From DIGJ01 sp041821315 (GTDB lineage: Bacteria; Bacillota; Clostridia; Lachnospirales; Lachnospiraceae): a stretch of 64,000 nt of DNA. The position numbers were made by a program, and so were the translations under genes. The stretch is from the NCBI GenBank assembly GCA_041821315.1, contig JBGUEO010000006.1, forward strand, positions 100,087 to 164,086, in the 5' to 3' direction. The notes below the pieces were generated by a model that saw only the letters and a list, made by a program, of their open reading frames with translations, searched no databases and had not been told where the DNA came from. The stretch's first letter is position 1, and every line of letters starts with the position of its first letter. This document shows positions 7,697-16,855 of the stretch, piece after piece.

Positions 7697-9055
7697 TTAT
7701 AATTGTTTTACACAGTCTTTAAACCTTCTACCGCGTTCTTCGTAATTTTTAAACATCCCCCAGCTTGCACAGGCTGGCGAGAGTAAAACAGCATCTCCTG
7801 GTTTTGCCATTTGATGTGATACAATAACAGCTTCTTCTAATGTTTCTACCATAATAAGTTTTTCAAAGCCACATTCTTTTGCCTGTGCCGCAATTTTTTC
7901 TTTTGTAGCACCAAGCAATACCAGATATTTTACCTTATCCTCAAACGAGCAAATCCATTCCTTGTAATCTGAACCTTTATCATATCCACCGCCAATCAAT
8001 ATCGTTGGTTTAATCATTGCCTGAATTCCTTTTATCGCAGCATCTGGATTTGTTCCCTTTGAATCATTATAGTATGTAACACCCTCTACCTCATCTACAT
8101 ATTCAATACGGTGTTCTACCGATACGAAATGAATGACTGCTTCACGAATTGCTTCCATCGGTACCCCTATGTGTGCAGAAATAGCTATGGCAGCCATGAC
8201 ATTTTCGTAATTGTGCATCCCAAGCAGTTTGAGTTCTTTTATATTACATACCGTTTCTTCCCTTTTCTTTTCACGATATACAAAGTTACCTTCTTTATCC
8301 AAAAAGATACCTTCTTCCAATTCATGTTTCGTGCTAAAGAAAAAGACATGAGGTCTTATCTCGTCCGCCATTTTTCGAAGAATTGGGTCTTCATAATTCA
8401 AAACACAAGTATCATGAATTGTCTGATTCATTGTAATTCTTTTTTTTACTTCAATATAATTTTCCATACTATGGTGACGATTCAAATGATCTGGTGTAAT
8501 ATTGAGAATAGCACTAACCTCTGGTCGAAATTCATGAACCGTCTCCAGTTGAAAACTACTCATTTCTGCAACTGTTATTGTACTTCCCTTCGTATTTAAT
8601 ACCATATCGGTATAGGGTATTCCAATATTCCCAACTACATAAACCGAAACATAATAATTTTTCATTATTTCGCCAACTAGAGCGGTTGTTGTAGTTTTAC
8701 CATTTGTTCCTGTAATGGCAGCCATTTTGCCTTTTCCATACTGATATGCGAGCTCAATCTCACCCCAAATTGGGATACCTGCATGTTGCATTTTTGTAAT
8801 ATATGGCAAATCCACCGGAACTCCAGGGCTCAAAACCACCAATCCAATTTCTTTTTGAAGCTCAGACGGTAGTTCGCCAACTATAATTTGAAGGGTAAGA
8901 GTCTTTGGCAATTTATCCTTAATATCCTGTTTTGATAAACTAGCATTTCCATCCTGTAAAATAATATCGGCGCCTTTGTTGGATAACAACTTAACCGCCG
9001 CTAGTCCACTTATTCCACTTCCAACAACCAGTACTTTTTTGTCCATTATATCCAT
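7697..9055 (-). CDS. murD: UDP-N-acetylmuramoyl-L-alanine--D-glutamate ligase
   Basis: 452 residues; ATG at 9055 after GGGAGGGAAAGAA. The N-terminal Rossmann-like UDP-binding domain begins KVLVVGSGISGLAAVKLL. The central Mur ligase ATP-binding loop is AAITGTNGKTTTTALVGE at about residue 115, and the C-terminal domain carries YYNDSKGTNPDAAIKGI and LLSPACASWGMF. It adds D-glutamate to the nucleotide precursor in the cytoplasm. It is 20 bp downstream of mraY within the cluster. Confidence 0.97.
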   Translation of the reverse strand: MDIMDKKVLVVGSGISGLAAVKLLSNKGADIILQDGNASLSKQDIKDKLPKTLTLQIIVGELPSELQKEIGLVVLSPGVPVDLPYITKMQHAGIPIWGEIELAYQYGKGKMAAITGTNGKTTTTALVGEIMKNYYVSVYVVGNIGIPYTDMVLNTKGSTITVAEMSSFQLETVHEFRPEVSAILNITPDHLNRHHSMENYIEVKKRITMNQTIHDTCVLNYEDPILRKMADEIRPHVFFFSTKHELEEGIFLDKEGNFVYREKKREETVCNIKELKLLGMHNYENVMAAIAISAHIGVPMEAIREAVIHFVSVEHRIEYVDEVEGVTYYNDSKGTNPDAAIKGIQAMIKPTILIGGGYDKGSDYKEWICSFEDKVKYLVLLGATKEKIAAQAKECGFEKLIMVETLEEAVIVSHQMAKPGDAVLLSPACASWGMFKNYEERGRRFKDCVKQL

Positions 9056-9074
9056 TTCTTTCCCTCCCTACTGC

Positions 9075-10031
9075 CTATAACGCCACAAATCCAATGAGGC
9101 ATAGCAGTGCTGTAATTATAGAAAATGCAGCCACAATTCTTGTCTCTGTCCATCCGCAAAGTTCCAAATGATGGTGAATTGGCGCCATTTTAAAAATCCG
9201 TTTTCCTCCAGACAAATTGAAATAAATTACTTGAATCATTACTGACAATACTTCAAGTAAATAAATAAATCCAATAATGATAATAAAGAACGGCATTCGC
9301 AACATATAAGCCGATGCAGCAACAAATCCACCCAGTGCTAAAGAACCCGTATCCCCCATAAATACCCTTGCAGGATAAACATTATAGATAAGAAATCCCA
9401 GTAAACTTCCTGCTACAGCACAAGTAATCGGTGAAATACCACTACCTATTCCAATCGCAACTACCGAAAAAAATGTTGCTACCATTACCGTAACACTAGA
9501 AGCCAATCCATCGAGTCCATCCGTAAAATTCACACCATTTACTGTACCAATGACGGCGATAAACAAAATTGGTAAAAACCATTTTCCTAAATCAAAATAT
9601 GCACCACCATGAAAAGGAAGAAGTGTTTGCGTTCCATAATTTAATGTATGCAGCAAGTAATAACCAAAAATAGAAGTTATTAAAATCTGAGCCAAGAGCT
9701 TTTGCCATGCATGCAAACCCATTGAACGCATCATTACTATTTTTATAAAATCATCTAATAAACCAATTATACCAAATCCAAGTGTTAAAAACAGTACTGG
9801 TATTAATTCCCTGCATTCTTTTATGTAAAGCAACGAAGTAGTGACTACACTAATCAGTATTATAATCCCACCCATTGTAGGAGTTCCCATTTTTTTCAAA
9901 TGAGTTTGTGGTCCATCATCCCGAATAAACTGACTAACTCTTAATTTTTTCAAAAAAGGAATCAGTATCGGGCTTAGTAAAACGCTGATAGCAAAAGAAA
10001 TTAATACCGGCATAACGATTTCAAAGTTCAT
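9075..10031 (-). CDS. mraY: Phospho-N-acetylmuramoyl-pentapeptide transferase (lipid I synthase)
   Basis: 318 residues, ATG at 10031 behind GAGGGGAAGATGA. A polytopic membrane protein with about ten segments. Diagnostic motifs are KKMGTPTMGGIII near residue 46, GLLDDFIK, NFTDGLDGLASS (catalytic Asp pair region), FMGDTGSLALGG and the histidine-rich APIHHHLELCGW loop. It transfers phospho-MurNAc-pentapeptide to undecaprenyl phosphate, making lipid I. The next enzyme, MurG, is not encoded in this cluster. Confidence 0.98.
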   Translation of the reverse strand: MNFEIVMPVLISFAISVLLSPILIPFLKKLRVSQFIRDDGPQTHLKKMGTPTMGGIIILISVVTTSLLYIKECRELIPVLFLTLGFGIIGLLDDFIKIVMMRSMGLHAWQKLLAQILITSIFGYYLLHTLNYGTQTLLPFHGGAYFDLGKWFLPILFIAVIGTVNGVNFTDGLDGLASSVTVMVATFFSVVAIGIGSGISPITCAVAGSLLGFLIYNVYPARVFMGDTGSLALGGFVAASAYMLRMPFFIIIIGFIYLLEVLSVMIQVIYFNLSGGKRIFKMAPIHHHLELCGWTETRIVAAFSIITALLCLIGFVAL

Positions 10032-10101
10032 TCATCTTCCCCTCGTATGTCAATAATAAACAGCTCATTTGAATCAACAACTTATTTATTATATGTCATT
10101 T

Positions 10102-11883
10102 TTAATACAGAATCAAGTCACTATTTTGTGACCAAGTTGTAGCATCTTCACCTTCTTTATATTCCGGTTGTATCCCTACATAAGGTAAAATATTTTCAAA
10201 AAGTTCACCAATAACAGGCGCTGCAATCGTGCCTCCATAATAGATTCCTTGTGGTTCATCAATTAAAATAAGTGCCATAAGCGTAGGGTCTTGTGCCGGT
10301 GCAAACCCAATGAAAGATGCAATGTATTTATTCGATCTTCTAGGAAGCTTTTCACTTGTTGCTGTTTTCCCTCCAATTCGAAATCCTGCAACATAAGCTT
10401 TGTGTCCTGTCCCTTCTGAAACTACTGATTCTAAAAGTTCCTTCATGACCTCTGATGTTTCCTTAGAAATTGCTCCTGCCTTGGTATGATATGTTAATTT
10501 GCGAATAAAGCTTTCATCCTGGCTTTCCACTTTAACTCCTAGATGAGGTGTTACTAAGGTTCCGCCATTTACAACTGCACTTGCTGCTCGAAGCAATTGC
10601 AATGGAGTAATTTGGAATGACTGACCAAATGAAATGGTTGCAAGTTCTACTGCACCAATGTTTTCTGCTTTATGCATAATCGAATTTGCTTCTCCTGGCA
10701 AATCAATACCAGTTTTCTCGAACAATCCTAATTTATTAAAAGTTTTGTACATATCGGTAACACCAACCCTTGCACCGATTTCTATAAAGACTGGATTGCA
10801 AGAATTTTGTATTCCTTCTACAAATGTCTCCGTCCCATGTCCACCTGCCTTATGGCATCGTATAATACGATCCTCTACCTTTTTGTACCCGGGGCAATGA
10901 AACGTATCTGTAAGCTTCACCACACCTTTTTCAAAGGCTGCGGTAGCTGTCACAATTTTAAATGCAGAACCAGGTTCATATGTATCACTAATACATGCGT
11001 TTCTCCACATCACATTTAATGCATTCGTGCGCTCCTTCTCATTTATTCCCTCACTCTCCTCATCTAAGAGTTTGTATGGACTATTCAAATCAAACTCTGG
11101 TGCGTTAACCATCGCATAGATTTCTCCATTTTTCGGATTCATCACAATTAATTTTACATAATTTGCTCCTTTGGCCTCCATTACTTTAAGTGCCGCCTGT
11201 TCTGCATATGTTTGAATATTTATGTCCAAACTCGTATATAAATTATTACCTGCAATTGGCTCTATACGATTTTCTGCTGCATTTTCGATTTCTACCCCTT
11301 TTGCGGTCGTTAAAGTTAAAATGGTTCCATCCAACCCTTTCATAATTGAATCATATTTTACTTCCAATCCAATAATTCCTTGATTATCACTTCCTGTAAA
11401 ACCAATCACTTTCGATGCTAACGATTCATAAGGATAGAATCGTTTATAATCCTCGTCAACCATTACTCCATCTAAATCATATTCTCGGATACGATCCGAA
11501 ATCTCTTTTGAGACATTTGATTTGACCCGTTCAATAGAGGATACTTTCTCCACGCGTTTTCTTACTGTTTCTTCTGATAATCCTAGTTCCTCTACTAACA
11601 CTTTAATCACTCGTTCTTGATCGTTTATTTGACTATGAATAACAGAAATTGTAGAAACCGGTTTGTTCCCCGCAAGTTCAATCCCATTTCTGTCGTATAT
11701 TTTTCCTCTCTGTGCTTTAATCGAACGTTCTCTTTCTTGCACTTCCTTCGCCGATTTTCCATAATAAACACTTTTATATATCATAAGATATCCCAGACGC
11801 GCAATGAGTGCAATCGTAAATGAAAAAATAATTACAACAATAAAACACAAGCTTTTTTTACTATATGTTTTTGCTTTTATCAT
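10102..11883 (-). CDS. spoVD: Class B penicillin-binding protein, SpoVD-like (KTA in place of KTG)
   Basis: 593 residues: a short cytoplasmic tail, one membrane anchor (about 11-35), a PBP dimerisation domain (RGKIYDRNGIELA at about 59-71), and a transpeptidase domain with S306-AFK309, S361-CN363 and, for the third motif, K506-T507-A508 instead of the usual KTG. There is no PASTA domain, unlike Bacillus SpoVD. It is the second of two tandem class B PBP genes after ftsL, the position held by spoVD in Bacillus, so a role in cortex synthesis is likely but inferred. The paralogue upstream keeps a normal KTG. Confidence 0.82.
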   Translation of the reverse strand: MIKAKTYSKKSLCFIVVIIFSFTIALIARLGYLMIYKSVYYGKSAKEVQERERSIKAQRGKIYDRNGIELAGNKPVSTISVIHSQINDQERVIKVLVEELGLSEETVRKRVEKVSSIERVKSNVSKEISDRIREYDLDGVMVDEDYKRFYPYESLASKVIGFTGSDNQGIIGLEVKYDSIMKGLDGTILTLTTAKGVEIENAAENRIEPIAGNNLYTSLDINIQTYAEQAALKVMEAKGANYVKLIVMNPKNGEIYAMVNAPEFDLNSPYKLLDEESEGINEKERTNALNVMWRNACISDTYEPGSAFKIVTATAAFEKGVVKLTDTFHCPGYKKVEDRIIRCHKAGGHGTETFVEGIQNSCNPVFIEIGARVGVTDMYKTFNKLGLFEKTGIDLPGEANSIMHKAENIGAVELATISFGQSFQITPLQLLRAASAVVNGGTLVTPHLGVKVESQDESFIRKLTYHTKAGAISKETSEVMKELLESVVSEGTGHKAYVAGFRIGGKTATSEKLPRRSNKYIASFIGFAPAQDPTLMALILIDEPQGIYYGGTIAAPVIGELFENILPYVGIQPEYKEGEDATTWSQNSDLILY

Positions 11884-11946
11884 TATAATCCTCTTTTTAC
11901 TTTTATCCTTTAATCTTATTAGATATCATCCATTTATATGATTCTT

Positions 11947-13785
11947 TTATTTGCTTTTTTCTTGCGTTTCTCCTGTTACATTTTTGTAGACATCTAAAAA
12001 TGGTAAGACCTCATCCATAATTTCCCCTCCAAATTCAGTTGCAAAGGTACTATGTGGCTGATCTTTTACATGTGGCTGATCGATAACAACATAAATTACA
12101 ACGCTAGGGTCATCAAGCGGCGCAAACCCAATAAAGGAAACAATATAATTTTTATGATCACGATGAATTTTTTCTGCTGTCCCTGTTTTCCCACCAATCT
12201 CATACCCAGCTACTTTTGCAGGCGATGCCGTTCCTTCTTCTACCGTAGCATATAAGTAATCACGAATTTTGTCACTTGTAGCTCCCGAAACCGTTTTTTT
12301 AATTATCGTTTGATCCATTTTTTCTACGGTAGCTCCACTATCATTCAGTATTTCTTTTACAATGTGTGGTTTATAATAGTTTCCTCCATTAATTAAAGAA
12401 GCAAAGCCTGCAACCATTTGCGTCATAGTTACTGTGTTTGACTGTCCGAAGCTACAAGTAGCAAGTTCAACTGGATTTAACTGTTCTGCTGTATAAATGA
12501 TTCCGCTCGCTTCACCTGGTAAATCAATTCCTGTTTTTTGTCCAAATCCAAATAAATCTGTATAATAAGCAAATTTTTCAGGTCCAAGTTTTGCTCCAAT
12601 TTTCATTAATGCAACATTACAAGATACCATTAATGCCTGTTTTAAAGTTACTTTTCCATGTCCCCTTTTTACGTTACAAGAAATCCTCTTATCTGCAACT
12701 AGCTCATATCCATCACATTGAAAGGTCGATTTCTCACTGACGACATCTTCATCGAGTGCTGCTGCAACGGTAAATGGTTTAAATGTAGAACCTGGTTCAT
12801 ATGCATCACTAATACAGTAATTTCGCCATATCCCACTCAATGCTTCGCTCATCTGTTTATCACTCATAGCATCAATTTCTTCATCTGTATAAAACTGCGT
12901 TAAATCTCTTGGATTATTTAAATCAAAGGCTTCATTGGAAACCATCGCATAAATCTCTCCATTTTGGGGATTCATAAGAACCACTGCTACATTTTCTGCA
13001 CCTGGGGTTTTTAAATATTTAGAAACTTTCTTTTCAACTGCTTTTTGTACATTTGCATCAATGGTAGAAACAATTGTATTTCCATTTACCGCAGGTTTAA
13101 CGGTTCTCTCCAATTTCAAATCGGCATTAAAATATCCATATTCTCTACCATTGGTACCACTCAGTTCATTATTATAAGCCTCTTCTATTCCCCAGTTTCC
13201 AATATTATTATCTGCTTTTTGAGTAAATCCAATGACCGAAGATCCTACCGTACCTAGCGGATAATTTCTTTTATATTCCTCTTCAAACCATACACCTTTA
13301 ATATTGCTGTCCTCATCTTGCATTACTTGAAAAGCTTCTACTGTTTCATAGTCAAGTCCCTTGTACTCTTTCATCTGTACATATTGGGATTCTGATTTTT
13401 CTTTCAATATATCCTGAACCGTATCCGAATCAATTCCAAAACAGCTTTTCAATGCTTTTACTGTCGGTTCTAAGTAATCATCCTTTTGAAGCATTGTAAC
13501 TGGATCTAAAATCAGGTTATATATTTTGTCGCTCACCGCAAGTTTTGTCATATTTCGGTCTAAAATATCACCTCGTTTATACGGAATCACATTACTTACA
13601 TAGGTTTGTTGCGATAAGACCCTCTTCTCATAACGATCACCATCAGCATTTGTTAGATATAACATACGGATTACTAATCCAAAAAACGTAAGAATAACAA
13701 TGCAAAATACAAACAACAAACTTGCTTGCATTTTGGATGTAAAATTTTTTCCTTCGACTCTACTCTTGCGTCTACTCTTTCCCAT
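11947..13785 (-). CDS. pbpB: Class B penicillin-binding protein, division transpeptidase (FtsI/PBP2B-like)
   Basis: 612 residues from the ATG at 13785, eight bases after AGGAG (an in-frame GTG at 13791 is too close to it). Basic cytoplasmic tail, membrane anchor about 20-44, dimerisation domain with RGDILDRNMTKLA, then the transpeptidase domain with S333-TFK336, S388-CN390 and K533-TG. No PASTA repeats follow; the tail is polar. It should cross-link septal peptidoglycan together with the SEDS protein encoded downstream. The gene lies 29 bp after ftsL and 63 bp before the SpoVD-like gene. Confidence 0.9.
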   Translation of the reverse strand: MGKSRRKSRVEGKNFTSKMQASLLFVFCIVILTFFGLVIRMLYLTNADGDRYEKRVLSQQTYVSNVIPYKRGDILDRNMTKLAVSDKIYNLILDPVTMLQKDDYLEPTVKALKSCFGIDSDTVQDILKEKSESQYVQMKEYKGLDYETVEAFQVMQDEDSNIKGVWFEEEYKRNYPLGTVGSSVIGFTQKADNNIGNWGIEEAYNNELSGTNGREYGYFNADLKLERTVKPAVNGNTIVSTIDANVQKAVEKKVSKYLKTPGAENVAVVLMNPQNGEIYAMVSNEAFDLNNPRDLTQFYTDEEIDAMSDKQMSEALSGIWRNYCISDAYEPGSTFKPFTVAAALDEDVVSEKSTFQCDGYELVADKRISCNVKRGHGKVTLKQALMVSCNVALMKIGAKLGPEKFAYYTDLFGFGQKTGIDLPGEASGIIYTAEQLNPVELATCSFGQSNTVTMTQMVAGFASLINGGNYYKPHIVKEILNDSGATVEKMDQTIIKKTVSGATSDKIRDYLYATVEEGTASPAKVAGYEIGGKTGTAEKIHRDHKNYIVSFIGFAPLDDPSVVIYVVIDQPHVKDQPHSTFATEFGGEIMDEVLPFLDVYKNVTGETQEKSK

Positions 13786-13814
13786 TTGCACATCTCCTAA
13801 AATAATGAATTGTG

Positions 13815-14348
13815 CTATTTTTTATTTTTCATAATTGCACGCTCAAATTCATTCTTTTTGATCTCCGGTATTGTACCATATTGCCTTACATAATCACTCT
13901 TGATATTGGAGTATTTTATAATCTGACTTTTATCTGCACGAACCATACCAAGCTCATTCACCGCAACATCATACACATAATCCAAATCAATCGATGTTTC
14001 AATCCGATTATAGGCTGCATCATTTCGATTCTTCAGATCATTAATTTCACTTTCTCTCATCGCAATTTGTTTGCTCATCGTCGTAATATTGTGCTGTAAT
14101 TGAATATAAGAAATGCAAAAATATAACGTGACTGCAACTGCCGCAGTCATAAAAATCAGTGAAAAAGCATCTAAATTTTGCATCCGATTTTGCCCTTTAC
14201 GACCATTTCCAATCTCAATCGGTCTTAGTGTATTTGGCCTATATTCTTCTCTTTCGGGAGTGCTTTGCCTTTTTCTAACTGTGCTTCCTTGCACATATTC
14301 ATTATATCCATATTTTTTTGCCGCCACTTCGCTCACTTCCCTCTGCAT
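13815..14348 (-). CDS. ftsL: Cell division protein FtsL-like (septum formation initiator family)
   Basis: 177 residues, longer than typical FtsL because of a basic, disordered N-terminal region of about 60 residues. One membrane segment is near residues 63-83 (FSLIFMTAAVAVTLYF), followed by a coiled coil (HNITTMSKQIAMRESEINDLKNRND) and a DLDYVYDVAVNELGM segment typical of FtsL/DivIC. The ATG overlaps the rsmH stop by one base (TAATG), which points to translational coupling. The family is poorly conserved, so the call rests on architecture and its place between rsmH and pbpB. Confidence 0.8.
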   Translation of the reverse strand: MQREVSEVAAKKYGYNEYVQGSTVRKRQSTPEREEYRPNTLRPIEIGNGRKGQNRMQNLDAFSLIFMTAAVAVTLYFCISYIQLQHNITTMSKQIAMRESEINDLKNRNDAAYNRIETSIDLDYVYDVAVNELGMVRADKSQIIKYSNIKSDYVRQYGTIPEIKKNEFERAIMKNKK

Positions 14349-15283
14349 TAATGTCGCTGGAATACTCTTAGTTTTGCACTTTTTGATCTTGAGTTTTCTT
14401 CTAATTCTTCTTCACCCGGTAAAATTGGTTTTCTTGTTATCACTTTTCCTTTTGATATATTTCCACAAATACAAATAGGAAAGTTTGGCGGACATGTACA
14501 AGGATTCTCATTTTTTCGAAAAATGGTTTTTACAATCCGATCTTCCAAAGAATGAAATGTAATAATACAAATTCGACCCTCATCGTTAAGTAAATCGATC
14601 ATATCATTTAGTGTATCATTTAGAACTTCAAGCTCTCGATTCAGCTCAATACGAATTGCTTGAAACGTTTTTTTTGCAGGATGTCCCATATTTTTTTGTA
14701 TTTTCATTGGTATTGCTCTTTTAATTACTCGTGTTAACTCTTCTGTTGATTCAATTTCTTTTTCTCGTCGATATATAACAATATGCTTTGCTATATTTTT
14801 TGCAAATTTATCTTCTCCGTAATCTTTAATCATACGGTATAAATCATTCTCACTGTACGTATTTACAATATCTTTTGCGGTCTTTGACTGGCTTTGATCC
14901 ATTCTCATATCAAGAGCTGCATTGCCCATGTATGAAAATCCACGTTCAACGTTATCAAGTTGATAGGACGATACTCCTAAATCCAACACAATTCCATCAA
15001 CTTTTTCAATACCCATATTCTTTAGCACTTGTTTAAAATTGCAGTAATTGTCTTTAACGATTGTAACGCAACTTGCAAATTCTTCTAATCGTTTTCCTGC
15101 TGCTTGAATTGCTGCTTCATCTTGGTCTATTCCAATAAATCTACCATTTAATCCCAACCGTTTGCATACCTCGTAGGCATGTCCTCCTCCACCTAGTGTA
15201 CCATCCACATAGATTCCATCCGGTTTTATATTCAAATTTTCAATGGTTTCCTCTAAGAGTACTGAAACGTGTTTAAATTCCAT
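14348..15283 (-). CDS. rsmH: 16S rRNA (cytosine(1402)-N(4))-methyltransferase
   Basis: 311 residues from the ATG at 15283 (AAGGAG five bases upstream; an in-frame GTG at 15289 abuts the site). SAM-binding motif YVDGTLGGGGHA near residue 27, then FIGIDQDEAAIQAA, VDGIVLDLGVSSYQLD and the C-terminal IITFHSLEDRIVK. It methylates C1402 of 16S rRNA in the decoding centre. It follows mraZ by 18 bp at the head of the division cluster, the standard arrangement. Confidence 0.97.
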   Translation of the reverse strand: MEFKHVSVLLEETIENLNIKPDGIYVDGTLGGGGHAYEVCKRLGLNGRFIGIDQDEAAIQAAGKRLEEFASCVTIVKDNYCNFKQVLKNMGIEKVDGIVLDLGVSSYQLDNVERGFSYMGNAALDMRMDQSQSKTAKDIVNTYSENDLYRMIKDYGEDKFAKNIAKHIVIYRREKEIESTEELTRVIKRAIPMKIQKNMGHPAKKTFQAIRIELNRELEVLNDTLNDMIDLLNDEGRICIITFHSLEDRIVKTIFRKNENPCTCPPNFPICICGNISKGKVITRKPILPGEEELEENSRSKSAKLRVFQRH

Positions 15284-15301
15284 AACCACTCCTTATCTCT
15301 A

Positions 15302-15730
15302 CTAGAAACTAAGTCCAAAACCAGACATATTTTCTGCAATATCATCCATATTATCAAAACTGTTATTTGCTTCCCAACGCTCTTTTGACCAGATTTCAAT
15401 TTTGCTAAGAACACCAACAAACACAACATCTTTTTCTAATCCGACTGCTTCTCGAAGTTTTGATGGAATTAAAATTCTTCCCTGCTTATCCACTTCCATA
15501 CTTGCAGCTCCTGCCATAAAATAGCGTTGTAATTGTCTGGCCTCTTTGTTCCCCGGTAAGCTCTTTAGTTCGGAAACAAAGCTGTCCCATTCCTTATCAG
15601 GATAGACAAATAAGCACCCATCTAAGCCTAGCGTCACAACAAATTTTTCCCCGAGTGATTCTCTAAACTTAGCCGGTACGATGATTCTACCTTTTGAATC
15701 AATCGAATGGTTATATTCTCCCATGAACAT
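15302..15730 (-). CDS. mraZ: Transcriptional regulator MraZ
   Basis: 142 residues; start ATG at 15730 giving the canonical MFMGEYNHSIDSKGRI. Two SpoVT/AbrB-like half-domains are visible, each with the signature DxKGRI(I/L)(V/I)P: DSKGRIIVPAKFRE (about 12-25) and DKQGRILIPSKLRE (about 83-96). MraZ binds tandem GTGGG-type repeats and represses its own operon; such repeats are found just upstream at 15770-15816. First gene of the division cluster. Confidence 0.97.
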   Translation of the reverse strand: MFMGEYNHSIDSKGRIIVPAKFRESLGEKFVVTLGLDGCLFVYPDKEWDSFVSELKSLPGNKEARQLQRYFMAGAASMEVDKQGRILIPSKLREAVGLEKDVVFVGVLSKIEIWSKERWEANNSFDNMDDIAENMSGFGLSF

Positions 15731-15769
15731 AATCCCACCGCCTTTTATTTTGCCTTTTGGAAAGTTATC

Positions 15770-15816
15770 CCACTTTCATGGCATCTCATACCACTTTCCC
15801 CCACTTTGCTCCACTT
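15770..15816 (-). promoter_or_regulatory. MraZ-box operator (10-bp-spaced AAGTGG repeats)
   Basis: The + strand hexamer CCACTT (AAGTGG on the coding strand) occurs at 15811, 15801 and 15791, exactly 10 bp apart, and again at 15770, 21 bp further, so all four face one side of the helix. They lie between the promoter and mraZ. Repeated GTGGG boxes spaced by 10 bp are the known MraZ target. Confidence 0.8.
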
Positions 15817-15824
15817 ATATATTG

Positions 15825-15853
15825 ATAATACACTATTATTGGGAAATTGGCAA
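15825..15853 (-). promoter_or_regulatory. Sigma-A promoter of the mraZ division cluster
   Basis: Read leftward: TTGCCA at 15853-15848, a 17-bp spacer, TATTAT at 15830-15825. Transcription would start near 15818, just at the first MraZ box, so bound MraZ would block initiation or clearance. Confidence 0.75.
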
Positions 15854-15896
15854 CTATCTTTACCTTGAAAATAGATATTTTATTAAGAAATTATGA

Positions 15897-15950
15897 ACAA
15901 AATAAAAACACATGATGCCACTACTACATGTAGCTTTTCATGTGTTTTTT
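15897..15950 (-). terminator. Rho-independent terminator downstream of lgt
   Basis: Arms 15905-15915 and 15938-15948 (ACACATGA / TCATGTGT core) pair perfectly, with a T-rich tract following on the minus strand. The loop holds the palindrome CTACATGTAG. It ends the long leftward operon (dapF to lgt) before the mraZ promoter. A T-run is also present on the + strand. Confidence 0.85.
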
Positions 15951-15982
15951 ATTCCGTTATATAGTAACCAATTAAAAAGAGT

Positions 15983-16840
15983 TTATTTTTTTATTCTCTT
16001 GCGATTAAAAAGGATAATTGCAAGGGAGATCACAATAAGTAAAGCAGAAAGTGCCATTGATATTGGAATACTTGTGCTCCATAATAAAAGTTGGTCAGTT
16101 CTCATACTCTCTATCCAAAATCTTCCCAAACCATAACCAATTAAATAAAGTAAAATCACTTCTCCATCAAATTTCTTATGTTTTGAATAAATAATCAATA
16201 CAATCAATAATACTATATTCCATACTGACTCATACAAAAAAGTTGGGTGTACTAGTATCGAATCATTTACAACATATTTCTCCATCACTAATGCATTTGC
16301 AAGTGACATGTTGCTTTTTGCAACACTCCATGGAAGTTTCATAGCAAAAAGACTATTTCCTGCATAACCGCCAAAAGCTTCACAATTAAAAAAATTACCC
16401 CAACGTCCAATAATCTGCCCAGTAACAAGACCCAAACATCCAGTATCTGTTAACAATCCAAAACTCACTTTTTTAACTTTAGAAAAAATGTAGGCAGTTG
16501 CAACAGCTCCAATCACGCCACCATAAATTGCAAGTCCACCATTTCGTGTATTAAAAACCTCCAATGGATTATCCTTGTATAAGTCCCAACTGAAGATAAC
16601 ATAGTAAATTCTAGCGCAAATAACACTAACTGGTATTGCAATCAATGCTAAATCCAAATATATATCTGGATTTTGTCCGGTTCTTCTTGCTTGCCATTCA
16701 GCTACTAGATAACCAAAAATCATTCCAGCAGCAATAATAACCCCATAAAATGCAATTCGAAACCCAAAAATATTAAATCCAGACTGTACACCCTGTAAAT
16801 AGATCCCAATATTCGGAAATTCAATATTTACTCCTGACAT
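15983..16840 (-). CDS. lgt: Prolipoprotein diacylglyceryl transferase
   Basis: About 285 residues from the ATG at 16840 (GGGGGA six bases upstream; an in-frame GTG at 16846 touches the site). Multi-pass membrane protein with the Lgt signature RWGNFFNCEAFGG and the preceding NTRNGGLAIYGGVIG loop; HPTFLYESVWN and GLGRFWIESMRTDQ are the other conserved blocks. It attaches diacylglycerol to the lipobox cysteine of prelipoproteins. It is the last gene before the terminator and 15 bp from ychF. Confidence 0.96.
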   Translation of the reverse strand: MSGVNIEFPNIGIYLQGVQSGFNIFGFRIAFYGVIIAAGMIFGYLVAEWQARRTGQNPDIYLDLALIAIPVSVICARIYYVIFSWDLYKDNPLEVFNTRNGGLAIYGGVIGAVATAYIFSKVKKVSFGLLTDTGCLGLVTGQIIGRWGNFFNCEAFGGYAGNSLFAMKLPWSVAKSNMSLANALVMEKYVVNDSILVHPTFLYESVWNIVLLIVLIIYSKHKKFDGEVILLYLIGYGLGRFWIESMRTDQLLLWSTSIPISMALSALLIVISLAIILFNRKRIKK

Positions 16841-16855
16841 AGGCACTCCCCCTTA

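Noticed and set aside
15912..16136. 74-codon + strand frame over the terminator and lgt end
   Set aside because: It is antisense to lgt and includes the lgt terminator hairpin.
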